Assembly: GCF_016859125.1 (NCBI RefSeq)
Contig: NZ_CP069338.1
Coordinates: 11,969,501-12,033,500 of the forward strand
Direction: 5' to 3'
Source: Archangium violaceum
GTDB taxonomy: Bacteria; Myxococcota; Myxococcia; Myxococcales; Myxococcaceae
Length of the DNA stretch: 64,000 nucleotides
The stretch's first letter is position 1. Every line of letters starts with the position of its first letter. A model generated the notes under the pieces. That model was given only the letters and a program-made list of their open reading frames with translations. It was not told the origin of the DNA and ran no database searches. Shown piece by piece: positions 44,436 to 52,519 of this stretch. Position numbers and translations under genes: made by a program.

Positions 44436-45359
44436 CTACGGAGAGCGCACGAGCTCGTCACCGCTCGAGTCGGGCTGGTGGGGCTCGTAGAGGCTCACGC
44501 CGGAGACCCGCCATTTGTCGTACTTCGCGTTGCGCGCGAGGAACGTCTCCAGATCCTCGTCCACCACCCGGCCGTTGCCGTCCGCGCCGCGCCGCGCATG
44601 GCGCAACCAGGTGCGCTTGCCCTTCTGCACCACGAAGCCCAGGTGCGTCACCCGCGTGGCCTTCAGCGGCAGATCTTCCCGCAGGACCACGAGGATGGTG
44701 CCCGAGGGCACCAGACGCGCGTGCTCCAGCACCCGGTCCAGGGGTATCATGTCGAGGCTGTAGGTGCCCCGCGGCTGATGTGTCTTGGGTAACCCCAGCG
44801 CCATCGAGGAGCGCGACGTCCAGGTGAGCGCGGTGAGCGTCTTCTGCACGCGCACCGTGTCCGCGCCGCCGTAGCGCCGCGTCACGTCCACCAGGAAGCC
44901 CTTGCGCTGGTTGTTGGGCAACCACTGGGCCTCCATCAGGTGGTTGCGATCCTCGTAGCGGGGAGTGCTCGCGTAGCGCAGGCGCTCGAGAATCCCCGGC
45001 ACCTCCGACTCCGAGTGGGCCAGGCTCATGGCCAGCGCCTGCTCCACGAAGGTGAGGCAGTCCACCGCGTCCAGCCGGAAGGTCGGATCCGGATCCACCC
45101 CGCTCCCCTCCCCCAGCGGAGAGTGGACATAGGGCGTACCCAGGAAGCGCTCGCTCACACGCAGCAGCCGATCCTTCAGCGGAAGCGCCGCCGCGCCGGT
45201 GATGAAGGCGGCGCGCTCCTGCGGGCTGAGCGAGGCCCACACCACCACCGGCTCCGTGATCTTGTTGCGCACCGGCGAGCCGGGTTTGACCGCGGCCGGA
45301 GCGGCCCCGGGGGCCGGCGTGTGGGCGAGCAGCGTGGAGATCAGGGCGAATGCCTTCAT
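44436..45359 (-). CDS. DUF1460 family protein, N-acetylmuramoyl-L-alanine amidase-like
   Basis: A protein of 307 aa with an N-terminal signal segment (ALISTLLAHTPAPGAA). It matches the DUF1460 (NlpC/P60-related) family: RVSERFLGTPYVHSPLGEG, catalytic Cys in DAVDCLTFVEQALAM, and His in VTHLGFVVQKG with RHARRG. These enzymes cut peptides or amide bonds in peptidoglycan fragments. It overlaps the HEAT-protein gene upstream by 4 bases (ATGA), so the two are co-translated. Confidence 0.87.
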   Translation of the reverse strand: MKAFALISTLLAHTPAPGAAPAAVKPGSPVRNKITEPVVVWASLSPQERAAFITGAAALPLKDRLLRVSERFLGTPYVHSPLGEGSGVDPDPTFRLDAVDCLTFVEQALAMSLAHSESEVPGILERLRYASTPRYEDRNHLMEAQWLPNNQRKGFLVDVTRRYGGADTVRVQKTLTALTWTSRSSMALGLPKTHQPRGTYSLDMIPLDRVLEHARLVPSGTILVVLREDLPLKATRVTHLGFVVQKGKRTWLRHARRGADGNGRVVDEDLETFLARNAKYDKWRVSGVSLYEPHQPDSSGDELVRSP

Positions 45360-46360
45360 TTCACCAGTCCCGCCTTCCGGAGGATGGCCTTGCGCTCGTC
45401 ATCCGCGAGCTGGAGCGTCTCCAGTTCCTTCTCGTAGGTGAGCTTCTCCTCGCCCTGGGCATTCCACGAGGCGAGCACCAGCCACGACTTCATCGTCTTG
45501 TCACCCCCCTGGTGGAGCACGCGGGCCGCGCCGGCCGCGAGCGTCCTGTCCTTGTCCTCCAGCAGCGGCCGGAGCGCGGTCCCGGTCTGCTTCACGGGCA
45601 GCCCTTCGTAGAGGGCCAGGCCCTGGCGGCGCACCAGCTTGTCCTCCGAGGCCAGCAGCTTGCGCGCGAAGGCGAAGCCCTCGGGAGCACCCAGCAGGCA
45701 CAGCCCGCGAGCGGCGGCGAAGCGGGTGCTCTCCGAGCTGTCGTCGAGGAAGGCCTTCAGGGCGGGCGCCTGCTTCTTGTCACCCGAGGCCCCCACCGCC
45801 TCCAGCAGCAGGACACGCGTCTGGGGATCCGACTCCGTGCTCGCCGTGCTCAGGAGCGCCTTGCCCACCTTGGGGTTGTGGGTGGCCCCCAGGGCGCGCG
45901 CCACCTCCCGGCGCACCCCGAGCGACTTGTCCTCCAGGAGCGGCAGCAGCACGTCGACGCGCTGGCTGCGCAGCCTGCCCAGGCCCTGCACGGCGTACAT
46001 GCGCACCGCGCCGTCCTCGTGCCCGCTCAGCCGCAGGAGGGTGGGCTCGGCCACGCGCGTCTCCAGCCCGGCCAGCACCGCCGTCACGTCCCGCAGCCGC
46101 CGGGGCTCCAATACCGCGGGGAGCGCCTCGATGATGAGCCCCGCCGCGTAGGCCTCCTCACGCAGGATGCGCAGGCGGGAAGTGGCGGTGGGCACCGGCA
46201 GGTTCCCGTTCAGCAGCGCCTGGACGAGCCCGCGCGTCTCCCCCTGGCGCTCCATGCGCTTCTGGACGGAGGGGGGGGCGGCCAGGACGGCCGGAGAGGT
46301 CAGTGCGAGGACGAGTAGCAGGCAGGCGGGCAGGTTGCGCACGGTCGGCCACGATGACAA
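45356..46360 (-). CDS. Exported HEAT-repeat protein
   Basis: A protein of 334 aa. The signal peptide is LPACLLLVLALTSPAVLA. The rest is an array of about six HEAT-like helical repeats: LRLSGHEDGAVRMYAVQGLG, PLLEDKSLGVRREVARALGA, LDDSSESTRFAAARGLCLLG, LLASEDKLVRRQGLALYEG, LLEDKDRTLAAGAARVLHQG. This is a protein-binding scaffold with no enzymatic motif. The gene overlaps that of the amidase-like protein, so it probably regulates or positions that enzyme (inference). ATG 46360 has no clear ribosome site, and GTG 46342 is an alternative. Confidence 0.82.
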   Translation of the reverse strand: MSSWPTVRNLPACLLLVLALTSPAVLAAPPSVQKRMERQGETRGLVQALLNGNLPVPTATSRLRILREEAYAAGLIIEALPAVLEPRRLRDVTAVLAGLETRVAEPTLLRLSGHEDGAVRMYAVQGLGRLRSQRVDVLLPLLEDKSLGVRREVARALGATHNPKVGKALLSTASTESDPQTRVLLLEAVGASGDKKQAPALKAFLDDSSESTRFAAARGLCLLGAPEGFAFARKLLASEDKLVRRQGLALYEGLPVKQTGTALRPLLEDKDRTLAAGAARVLHQGGDKTMKSWLVLASWNAQGEEKLTYEKELETLQLADDERKAILRKAGLVK

Positions 46361-46502
46361 GGCTGGCGCGAGGCTGTCAAAACCCCGGCCGGGCCCGCTC
46401 CCTCCCTCGCGGATGTACGACTGCCCGATTCTTGACCCTCACCGACGTGATTGATACGACCGGGGCCCAGTGTCTTCCAGCCCTTATCCCGAGGCCCCTT
46501 CC

Positions 46503-46820
46503 ATGAAGCGACTCCTGGTTCTGGTGGCTGCGGCGGGAGCCCTCGCCGGATGCGGCCCCGTGAAGTCCACCTCGCACCTGCTGGACGCCGAAGTGCAGAT
46601 CCAGGCGGCCCGCACCGCCGGCGCCCCGAAACTGGCCCCCTACGAGTGGACGGCCGCCAACCTCTACATCCACAAGGCCCGGGAGGAGGTCAGCTACTCC
46701 GACTACCAGGCCGGCGTGGACTTCGCCGAGAAGGCAGCCCGCTTCGCCGCCGAGGCCCGTGAAAAGGCCATGGCCAACGCCAACGGCGACGAGTCCTCCT
46801 CCTCCAGTCCCAACCCCTGA
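46503..46820 (+). CDS. DUF4398 lipoprotein
   Basis: A protein of 105 aa with lipobox ALAGC (Cys17). The short mature part matches DUF4398: EVQIQAARTAGAPKLAPYEW, then LYIHKAREEVSYSDYQAGVD. The same domain forms the N-terminal part of the OmpA protein encoded 17 bases downstream, so the two are a pair. GAGG lies about 10 bases before the ATG. It probably sits in the outer membrane near the OmpA protein. Confidence 0.85.
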   Translation: MKRLLVLVAAAGALAGCGPVKSTSHLLDAEVQIQAARTAGAPKLAPYEWTAANLYIHKAREEVSYSDYQAGVDFAEKAARFAAEAREKAMANANGDESSSSSPNP

Positions 46821-46837
46821 CGCGAGAGTCCCCACCG

Positions 46838-48352
46838 ATGCGACGTCTCTTCGCCTCCTCGTTGCTCCTGCTCTCCGCCGCCTGCGTGAGCGGGAACAAG
46901 GTCCGCGCGGACTCCGAGGTCATCCAGGCCGATATCGAGCGCGCCCGCCGCAGTGGCGCCATGCGCTGCGCCCCGGTGGAGCTCGCCACCGCCGAGGCCA
47001 ACCTCGACTTCGCCCGCGGCGAGCTCAGCCAGGGCACCAGCTACCGTGCCTCCGAGCACATCCGCACCGCCGAGACCGCCATCAAGAAGGCGCTGGAGCT
47101 CTCCAAGAGCTGCGCGCCCCAGAAGGTCCTGGTCAAGGACAAGCGGGACGCGCCCACCACGCAGGAGCCCGGTCCGCAGACCCAGGTGGAGATCACCCCC
47201 AAGCCGCCCCAGCAGGTCGTGGTGCAGATCGAGGAGCGGGACTCCGACGGGGACGGCATCCTCGACAAGGATGACCCCTGCCCGGACCGCGCGGAGGATC
47301 GCGACGGCTTCGAGGACTCGGACGGCTGCCCCGAGACGGACAACGACAAGGACGGGGTGCTGGACGGCAACGACAAGTGCCCGCTGACGCCCGGTCCGCT
47401 CTCCAACCAGGGCTGCCCCGAGGAGGCGCCCGCGGACACCGACGGGGACGGCATCCCCGACAACGTGGACAAGTGCCGCGACCAGCCCGAGGACAAGGAC
47501 GGCTTCCAGGACGAGGACGGCTGCCCGGATCCCGACAATGACCAGGACGGCCTGATCGACAGCGCGGACAAGTGCCCCGACGCCGCTGGCGCCATCCAGA
47601 ACCTGGGCTGCCCCCGCACCGACAAGGACGGGGACAACATCGAGGACTCGCAGGACAAGTGCCCCGATGAGCCCGAGGACAAGGACGGCTTCCAGGACGA
47701 GGACGGCTGCCCGGACCTCGACAACGACGGCGACGGCATCCCGGATGGCCTGGATCGCTGCCCACTGCAGTCCGGCCCGCTCGAGAACGCGGGCTGCCCC
47801 GACGAGGACAAGGACGGCGACGGCCTGGTGGACCGGATGGACGTGTGCCCGGATCAGGCCGGCCCGAAGGAGATGCGCGGCTGCCCGGATCCCGACACGG
47901 ACCAGGACGGCATCCCGGATCGCGTGGACGTGTGCCCGGATGAGCCCGGCGTGAAGGACGAGCGCGGGTGCGCCAAGAAGTACAAGATGGTCGTCGTCAA
48001 GAAGCAGAAGATCGAGATCAAGAAGCAGATCAAGTTCGCGGCCGGCTCCTCGAAGATCATCGGCAAGGAGAGCTTCACCATCCTCGACGACGTGGCTCAG
48101 GTGATGCGCGACATGCCCAACATCAAGAAGCTCCGCATCGAGGGCCACACGGACTCGCTGGGCAAGGATCTGACGAATCTGAAGCTGTCGCAGGCGCGCG
48201 CGGACGCGGTGATGGCGCAGCTCATCAAGCGCGGCGTCGACCCGGGCCGGATGCAGGCCATCGGCTACGGTGAGGAGAAGCCGATCGCCACCAACGGGAC
48301 GGCGAAGGGGCGCGCGGAGAACCGCCGCACCGAGTTCAACATCGCCGAGTAG
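46838..48352 (+). CDS. OmpA-family lipoprotein with DUF4398 and thrombospondin-type-3 repeats
   Basis: A protein of 504 aa. Lipobox LLSAAC (Cys16). A DUF4398-like helical domain lies at about 25-95 (APVELATAEANLDFARGELS). Seven or eight calcium-type repeats (DSDGDGILDKDDPCPD, DNDKDGVLDGNDKCP, DTDGDGIPDNVDKC) cover about 135-380, with paired Cys. The C-terminal OmpA domain (about 400-504) binds peptidoglycan: IEGHTDSLGKDLTNLKLSQA, RADAVMAQLIKRG, GRAENRRTEF. It ties the outer membrane to the wall and may be stiffened by calcium. It shares a transcript with the DUF4398 lipoprotein. Confidence 0.93.
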   Translation: MRRLFASSLLLLSAACVSGNKVRADSEVIQADIERARRSGAMRCAPVELATAEANLDFARGELSQGTSYRASEHIRTAETAIKKALELSKSCAPQKVLVKDKRDAPTTQEPGPQTQVEITPKPPQQVVVQIEERDSDGDGILDKDDPCPDRAEDRDGFEDSDGCPETDNDKDGVLDGNDKCPLTPGPLSNQGCPEEAPADTDGDGIPDNVDKCRDQPEDKDGFQDEDGCPDPDNDQDGLIDSADKCPDAAGAIQNLGCPRTDKDGDNIEDSQDKCPDEPEDKDGFQDEDGCPDLDNDGDGIPDGLDRCPLQSGPLENAGCPDEDKDGDGLVDRMDVCPDQAGPKEMRGCPDPDTDQDGIPDRVDVCPDEPGVKDERGCAKKYKMVVVKKQKIEIKKQIKFAAGSSKIIGKESFTILDDVAQVMRDMPNIKKLRIEGHTDSLGKDLTNLKLSQARADAVMAQLIKRGVDPGRMQAIGYGEEKPIATNGTAKGRAENRRTEFNIAE

Positions 48353-48356
48353 TCAT

Positions 48357-48377
48357 CCCCTCCTCCACCGGGAGGGG
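48357..48377 (+). terminator. Hairpin after the OmpA gene
   Basis: Stem CCCCTCC (48357-48363) and GGAGGGG (48371-48377), starting 4 bases after the stop. It has no T-tract. Confidence 0.45.
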
Positions 48378-48428
48378 ACGAGGAGAGGGTGCCGCGCGCC
48401 ACCGGGCCGCGAGCACCCTCTTCCAGAC

Positions 48429-49748
48429 TCAGGCCCAGAGTTCCCGCTCGAGCGAGTCCACCAGGGAAGCGGCGACCTCGGGCGCGGGCATGCCGGCCTC
48501 CGTGACGAGCGCGGCGTCCAGCGGCGAGGCCACCTCCTCCCGCAGCATCGCGATGGCCTCACGCTGGGCTTCGCGAAGGGCCTCGCGCTCGGCGGTGGGG
48601 AGCTGCTCCCGCGCCCAGCGATCGATGGCCCAGGACAGCTCGGCGTGCCGGGTCTCGTCCTCGGCGATGCGCGCCATGGCCTCGCGCACCTCCGCGTCGC
48701 GCGCGTGCAGCGCCTGGTGGTGCGCCACCAGCGCCCCGAACGTCTCGCGCACACAGCCCTCCACGGCGTTGTCCAGCGCCACCTCTCGGAGCGAGCGCAG
48801 CGGCAGCGTCTCGACCTCGGGCCGCGGCGGCGTCGCGCCGAAGCGGCGGGCGAGCCGCGTGCTGACGTCCGTGTGCACCACCTCCTCCAGTGCGCTCACC
48901 AGCGCCGCGTCCCGCAGGGAGACATCCGCCCCATGCAACGCGAGCTCCTCGCGCAGCCGCAGGAAGGCATTGATGGAGGCCGCCTCCAGGTGCGCGGCCC
49001 GAGCGAAGTGGAGACCCAGCGCGTCCTCGCACGTAACCCGGCCCGCGACGCGCAACCCCACCGGCCGCCGGCCGATGGCACAACCCCCACTGCCACGCTC
49101 GACCACGTCGCGGTGCGCCTCCCTCACGTCGCCCGAGGCGGATACCTCCAGGACGAAGCGCGTCACCGCCGTGTTCTCCCCACAGGCAAAACCCCGGGTG
49201 GCGACGACGTTGAAGCTGCCGTCGGCGTTCGCCCTCACCGCGCCACGCTGCAGGTTGCCACAGCTCAGGTCGTAGCCTTCCGCGAAGGCGAGCAGCGCGG
49301 CCTCCTGCTGCGTTTCGATGGTACCCAGGAAGCTCCTGAGCGACTCCAACGTCGTGAGGGCCGCCACCTCGTCGCCCCGTGTCACCGCGAGGTAGTACGC
49401 AGTGCACGCATCCACGCAGGAGGAATTGAAGCCGCTGCGCGAGGACAGGGCGCTCAGGGCCGACTCACAAGCCCCCCGGTCCGAGGCTGTCGCGCAGGCC
49501 GTGCCCGAGGATGACGTCGCCACCTCATTCCTCTCATCGGCTCCCGGGGAGAAGTAGATGCGCCGCAGCTGCACGAAGTCCGTCCGCGACGCGGGTGACA
49601 ATCCGCTCACCGCGAGCGACCCGCCCTCGCAGACGGGCGCGGAGTAATCTGACAGGTCCAGGTGCCCACATCCAGCCAGCACCAACGGCGAAGCGAGTGA
49701 CGCACGCAGGGCGCGAGAGAAGATACGGCGAAGCAGAGGCGATTCCAT
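48429..49748 (-). CDS. Exported ferritin-like lipoprotein
   Basis: A protein of 439 aa. The leader ends PLVLAGC (Cys27), a clear lipobox. The N-terminal half has many Cys (ATASDRGACESALSAL, SSCVDACTAYY) and no named domain. The C-terminal ~190 residues are a four-helix ferritin-like domain: HLEAASINAFLRLREEL, LEEVVHTDVSTRLARRFG, ETFGALVAHHQALHARD, IAEDETRHAELSWAIDRW. The ExxH pairs (EVVH, ETRH) are the expected di-metal ligands. An iron- or manganese-dependent redox or storage role outside the cytoplasm is inferred. ATG 49748 has GGAG 8 bases upstream. Confidence 0.82.
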   Translation of the reverse strand: MESPLLRRIFSRALRASLASPLVLAGCGHLDLSDYSAPVCEGGSLAVSGLSPASRTDFVQLRRIYFSPGADERNEVATSSSGTACATASDRGACESALSALSSRSGFNSSCVDACTAYYLAVTRGDEVAALTTLESLRSFLGTIETQQEAALLAFAEGYDLSCGNLQRGAVRANADGSFNVVATRGFACGENTAVTRFVLEVSASGDVREAHRDVVERGSGGCAIGRRPVGLRVAGRVTCEDALGLHFARAAHLEAASINAFLRLREELALHGADVSLRDAALVSALEEVVHTDVSTRLARRFGATPPRPEVETLPLRSLREVALDNAVEGCVRETFGALVAHHQALHARDAEVREAMARIAEDETRHAELSWAIDRWAREQLPTAEREALREAQREAIAMLREEVASPLDAALVTEAGMPAPEVAASLVDSLERELWA

Positions 49749-50069
49749 GAAGGACTCCAAAAGAGAGACGCTCCTCATGAAGCAACCCGGATGCCATGGC
49801 CACCCCGTCCGGTGCTCCAGAGGAACGGACCCCGGAAGCGCCCGCCCACCGAGCCCTGTCGAACTCAAAAACCTGAGGGTCAAAGGTAGAAATGATGTGT
49901 CAATGCCAGCGTGACGCATCCCGCCAAAGCCAGAGACAGAAGTTTGCAGCGGAGTTGCATCCCTGGGTGCCGCATGAACACAGAGAAACTTGTCGCATCG
50001 ACAAGGAGAATCACAGGATGAGCCCCGGTCCCATGAAGGGATCTTCTCATCGGAGAAGGACGGGTGGAC
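49749..50069. promoter_or_regulatory. Divergent promoter region with an operator-like palindrome
   Basis: About 320 bases between the ferritin-like gene (minus) and the sugar-binding gene (plus), less GC-rich than the surroundings. A perfect inverted repeat, CTTGTCG-CAT-CGACAAG, lies at 49989-50005, 65 bases before the sugar-binding start. It is a candidate LacI-type operator. No gene is seen here. Confidence 0.5.
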
Positions 50070-51194
50070 ATGCATTCATCGACGTCTCGTATTCGCACCG
50101 TGGGGGTGCTCACCGCGCTGATGTTCCTCGCACCGGCCTGCAAGCGTGACAACACGGAGGCGAAGGGAAACGCGGCCCCGGCCGCGGAGAAGGCCGCCTC
50201 CGGCGGGAAGATCGCCCTGCTGCTGCCGGAATCGAAGACCGCGCGTTATGAGACCCAGGACCGCCCGCACTTCGAGCGCAAGGTCAAGGAGCTGTGTCCG
50301 GACTGCCAGATTCTCTATAGCAACGCGGAGCAGGACGCCTCGAAGCAGCAGAACCAGGCCGAGGCGGCCCTGACCAACGGCGCCCAGGTGCTCGTGTTGG
50401 ATCCGGTGGACTCGGCCTCGGCGGCCGCCATCGTGGCGCGCGCCAAACAAGCCAAGGTGCCGGTCCTCAGCTACGAGCGTCTCATCCTCAACGCGGACGT
50501 GGACTACTACATCTCCTTCGACAACGAGCAGGTGGGCAAGCTCCAGGGCCAGGCATTGGTCGACAAGCTGAAGGCGGACGGCAAGGGCACCGGCACCATC
50601 GTGATGATCCACGGCTCGCCCACCGACAACAACGCGAAGCTCTACAAGTCCGGCTCGCACAGCGTGATCGACGGCAGCGGCCTGAAGGTGGGCGTCGAGT
50701 ACGACACCCCCGACTGGAGCCCGGACAAGGCGCAGCAGCAGATGGAGCAGGCGCTCACCCGGCTCGGCAAGGACACGATCGTCGGCGTGTACGCGGCCAA
50801 CGACGGTACGGCCAGCGGGGCCATCTCGGCCATGAAGGCCGCCGGCATCAACCCGCTGCCGCCCGTCACGGGTCAGGACGCCGAGCTGGCCGCCATCCAG
50901 CGCATCATCACCGGCGAGCAGTACATGACCGTCTACAAGGCCATCAAGAAGGAGGGAGAGATCGCCGCCGAGGTCGCGGTGGCGCTGATGCGCGGGGGCC
51001 AGCCGCCCGAGGGCCGGGTGAACGGCAAGGTGAACAATGGCACCAAGGACGTGCCGTCCATCCTCCTGCCCGCCCAGATCGTGACGAAGGACAACGTGAA
51101 GAGCACCGTCATCGCGGACGGATTCTGGACGGCCGCGCAGATCTGCGAGGGTGCCTACGCGAGCGCCTGCGCCACGGCGCAGCTCCAGCCCTGA
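50070..51194 (+). CDS. XylF-like sugar-binding lipoprotein of an ABC importer
   Basis: A protein of 374 aa with a lipoprotein-like leader (LMFLAPAC, Cys24). It is a periplasmic-binding-protein-1 fold of the xylose type: GGKIALLLPESKTARYETQD, ASKQQNQAEAALTNGAQVLV, DADYY-type site in NADVDYYISFDNE, GSPTDNNAKLYKSG, YAANDGTASGAISAMKAAGI, TGQDAELAAIQRI. It should bind an aldopentose or similar sugar. No ATPase or permease gene follows directly. The AraGH pair 2.3 kb downstream may serve it, or its own partners lie elsewhere. AAGGA lies 9 bases before ATG 50070. Confidence 0.88.
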   Translation: MHSSTSRIRTVGVLTALMFLAPACKRDNTEAKGNAAPAAEKAASGGKIALLLPESKTARYETQDRPHFERKVKELCPDCQILYSNAEQDASKQQNQAEAALTNGAQVLVLDPVDSASAAAIVARAKQAKVPVLSYERLILNADVDYYISFDNEQVGKLQGQALVDKLKADGKGTGTIVMIHGSPTDNNAKLYKSGSHSVIDGSGLKVGVEYDTPDWSPDKAQQQMEQALTRLGKDTIVGVYAANDGTASGAISAMKAAGINPLPPVTGQDAELAAIQRIITGEQYMTVYKAIKKEGEIAAEVAVALMRGGQPPEGRVNGKVNNGTKDVPSILLPAQIVTKDNVKSTVIADGFWTAAQICEGAYASACATAQLQP

Positions 51195-51203
51195 GGCGAG
51201 CTC

Positions 51204-51224
51204 CCCTCTCCCAGAGGGAGAGGG
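51204..51224. repeat. 21-bp palindromic intergenic repeat, copy 2
   Basis: Identical to 18161-18181 (9-bp arms CCCTCTCCC and GGGAGAGGG around AGA). It lies 10 bases after the XylF-like stop and may work as a terminator hairpin between convergent genes. Confidence 0.7.
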
Positions 51225-51239
51225 AGCATGCGCGCTCCC

Positions 51240-52154
51240 CTACCTCGTGGGGGCTGGGGAGGAGAGCCCGGCGCGAGCCAACGCGAGGGCCCCCAACACC
51301 CCGGAGCGCTCCGCCAGGGCGGGCGGGACGATGTACGACTCGATGTGCTCGAGGATGGCGGGAGACTGGATGTAGCCGTTGAGCAGTCTCCGCACCTCGG
51401 CGCGCACCAGCGGGAAGAGGTGCTGCTGGGCCATCACCCCTCCGCCGAGGATGAGGCGCTGGGGTGAGAGCGTGCAGATGTAGCTGGTCAGGGCGAGCGC
51501 GATGTAGTGCGCCTCGAGCGCCCAGACCGGATGGTCGACCGGCAGGGACTCGGCGCGCTGGCCCAGGCGCTTCTCCAGGGCCGGACCGGAGGCCAGTCCC
51601 TCGAAGCAGTCGCCGTGGAAGGGACAGCCGCCCGGGAAGGGATCCGCTTTCGGGTCTCGCGGCAGGCGGATGTGGCCCATCTCCGGATGGATGAGGCCGT
51701 GCATCAACCGGCCGTTGAGCAGACCTCCCCCGCCAATGCCGGTGCCGATCGTCAGGTAGACGAACGTGTCGAGCCCCTGGGCCGCGCCCCAGTGATGCTC
51801 GCCCAGGGCCGCGCCATTCACGTCGGTGTCGAAGCCGACCGGAATCCCCAGGGCCCGCCGGAACGGACCGGCCACGTCGGCGTTCCTCCAGCCCGGCTTG
51901 GGCGTGGAGGTGATGAAGCCGTACTGGAGTGAACCCGGGTGGAGCTCCACGGGGCCGAAGGACGCGATGCCGAGGGCGGCCAGAGGACCCCGCTGGCGCG
52001 TCTGCTCCTGGAAGAACGCCAGGGCCTGACCGATCGTCTCCTCGGGCGTCGTGGTGGGGATGCGCACCATGGCCCGGATGTCATCCGGACCCGTTCCCAC
52101 CGCGCACACGAACTTGGTCCCACCCGCTTCGATGCCACCCAACAGTGTCGTCAC
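51240..52154 (-). CDS. ROK-family sugar kinase (fructokinase/glucokinase type)
   Basis: A protein of 304 aa. The phosphate-binding motif is [15 protein letters not shown], the substrate Asp lies in [13 protein letters not shown], and the second ATP motif is [16 protein letters not shown]. The ROK zinc motif is [12 protein letters not shown] with [17 protein letters not shown]. The form is closest to ROK fructokinases (ScrK-like), though glucose is possible. The GTG at 52154 has AGGAGG 5 bases upstream. The longer frame to 52286 reads through unlikely sequence. It is convergent with the XylF-like gene and divergent from araF, so it belongs to the sugar module. Confidence 0.9.
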   Translation of the reverse strand: MTTLLGGIEAGGTKFVCAVGTGPDDIRAMVRIPTTTPEETIGQALAFFQEQTRQRGPLAALGIASFGPVELHPGSLQYGFITSTPKPGWRNADVAGPFRRALGIPVGFDTDVNGAALGEHHWGAAQGLDTFVYLTIGTGIGGGGLLNGRLMHGLIHPEMGHIRLPRDPKADPFPGGCPFHGDCFEGLASGPALEKRLGQRAESLPVDHPVWALEAHYIALALTSYICTLSPQRLILGGGVMAQQHLFPLVRAEVRRLLNGYIQSPAILEHIESYIVPPALAERSGVLGALALARAGLSSPAPTR

Positions 52155-52519
52155 ATCACCCTCCTGAGTGAGACCACCCCCTACTCCGTGATGAAGCCTC
52201 TTTCCAGGCTCCATTCGGACCGCTGAAAATCCATACATCCACAAGTGTCTGTACTTGCCCGCATCAAAAACACAGACACCCACCACCGCCCGCCCTCGAG
52301 CACTCTGTCCAATACCTCACACGGGAAGGCCCGTCCCGAGGATGACGCCTCGCGTTACAGACGAGCGTTGCGCGGCGCGAATCGCGCTCCACGGGTACAG
52401 CCCCTTGGTTTGTATTGACTCATACCGTCCGTACACTACGCTCGTCGTACGATTGATCCCCGCCAATCGTGGACCACACAACACCCAGGCGTCAGAGATT
52501 GACAGCTCAGGGAGGAAAA
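52155..52519. promoter_or_regulatory. araF / sugar kinase divergent control region
   Basis: 365 bases with no gene. A possible promoter for araF is TTGTAT (52410-52415), 16 bases, TACACT (52432-52437). Just downstream is a 7-bp inverted repeat, ACGATTG (52449-52455) and CAATCGT (52464-52470), placed to act as an operator. The ara operon ribosome site, GGGAGG, ends at about 52515. Confidence 0.5.

Noticed and set aside
47240-47960. Regular DNA repeats that could be mistaken for a CRISPR array
   Set aside because: They are in frame and encode calcium-type repeats of the OmpA protein, with no spacers and no cas genes.
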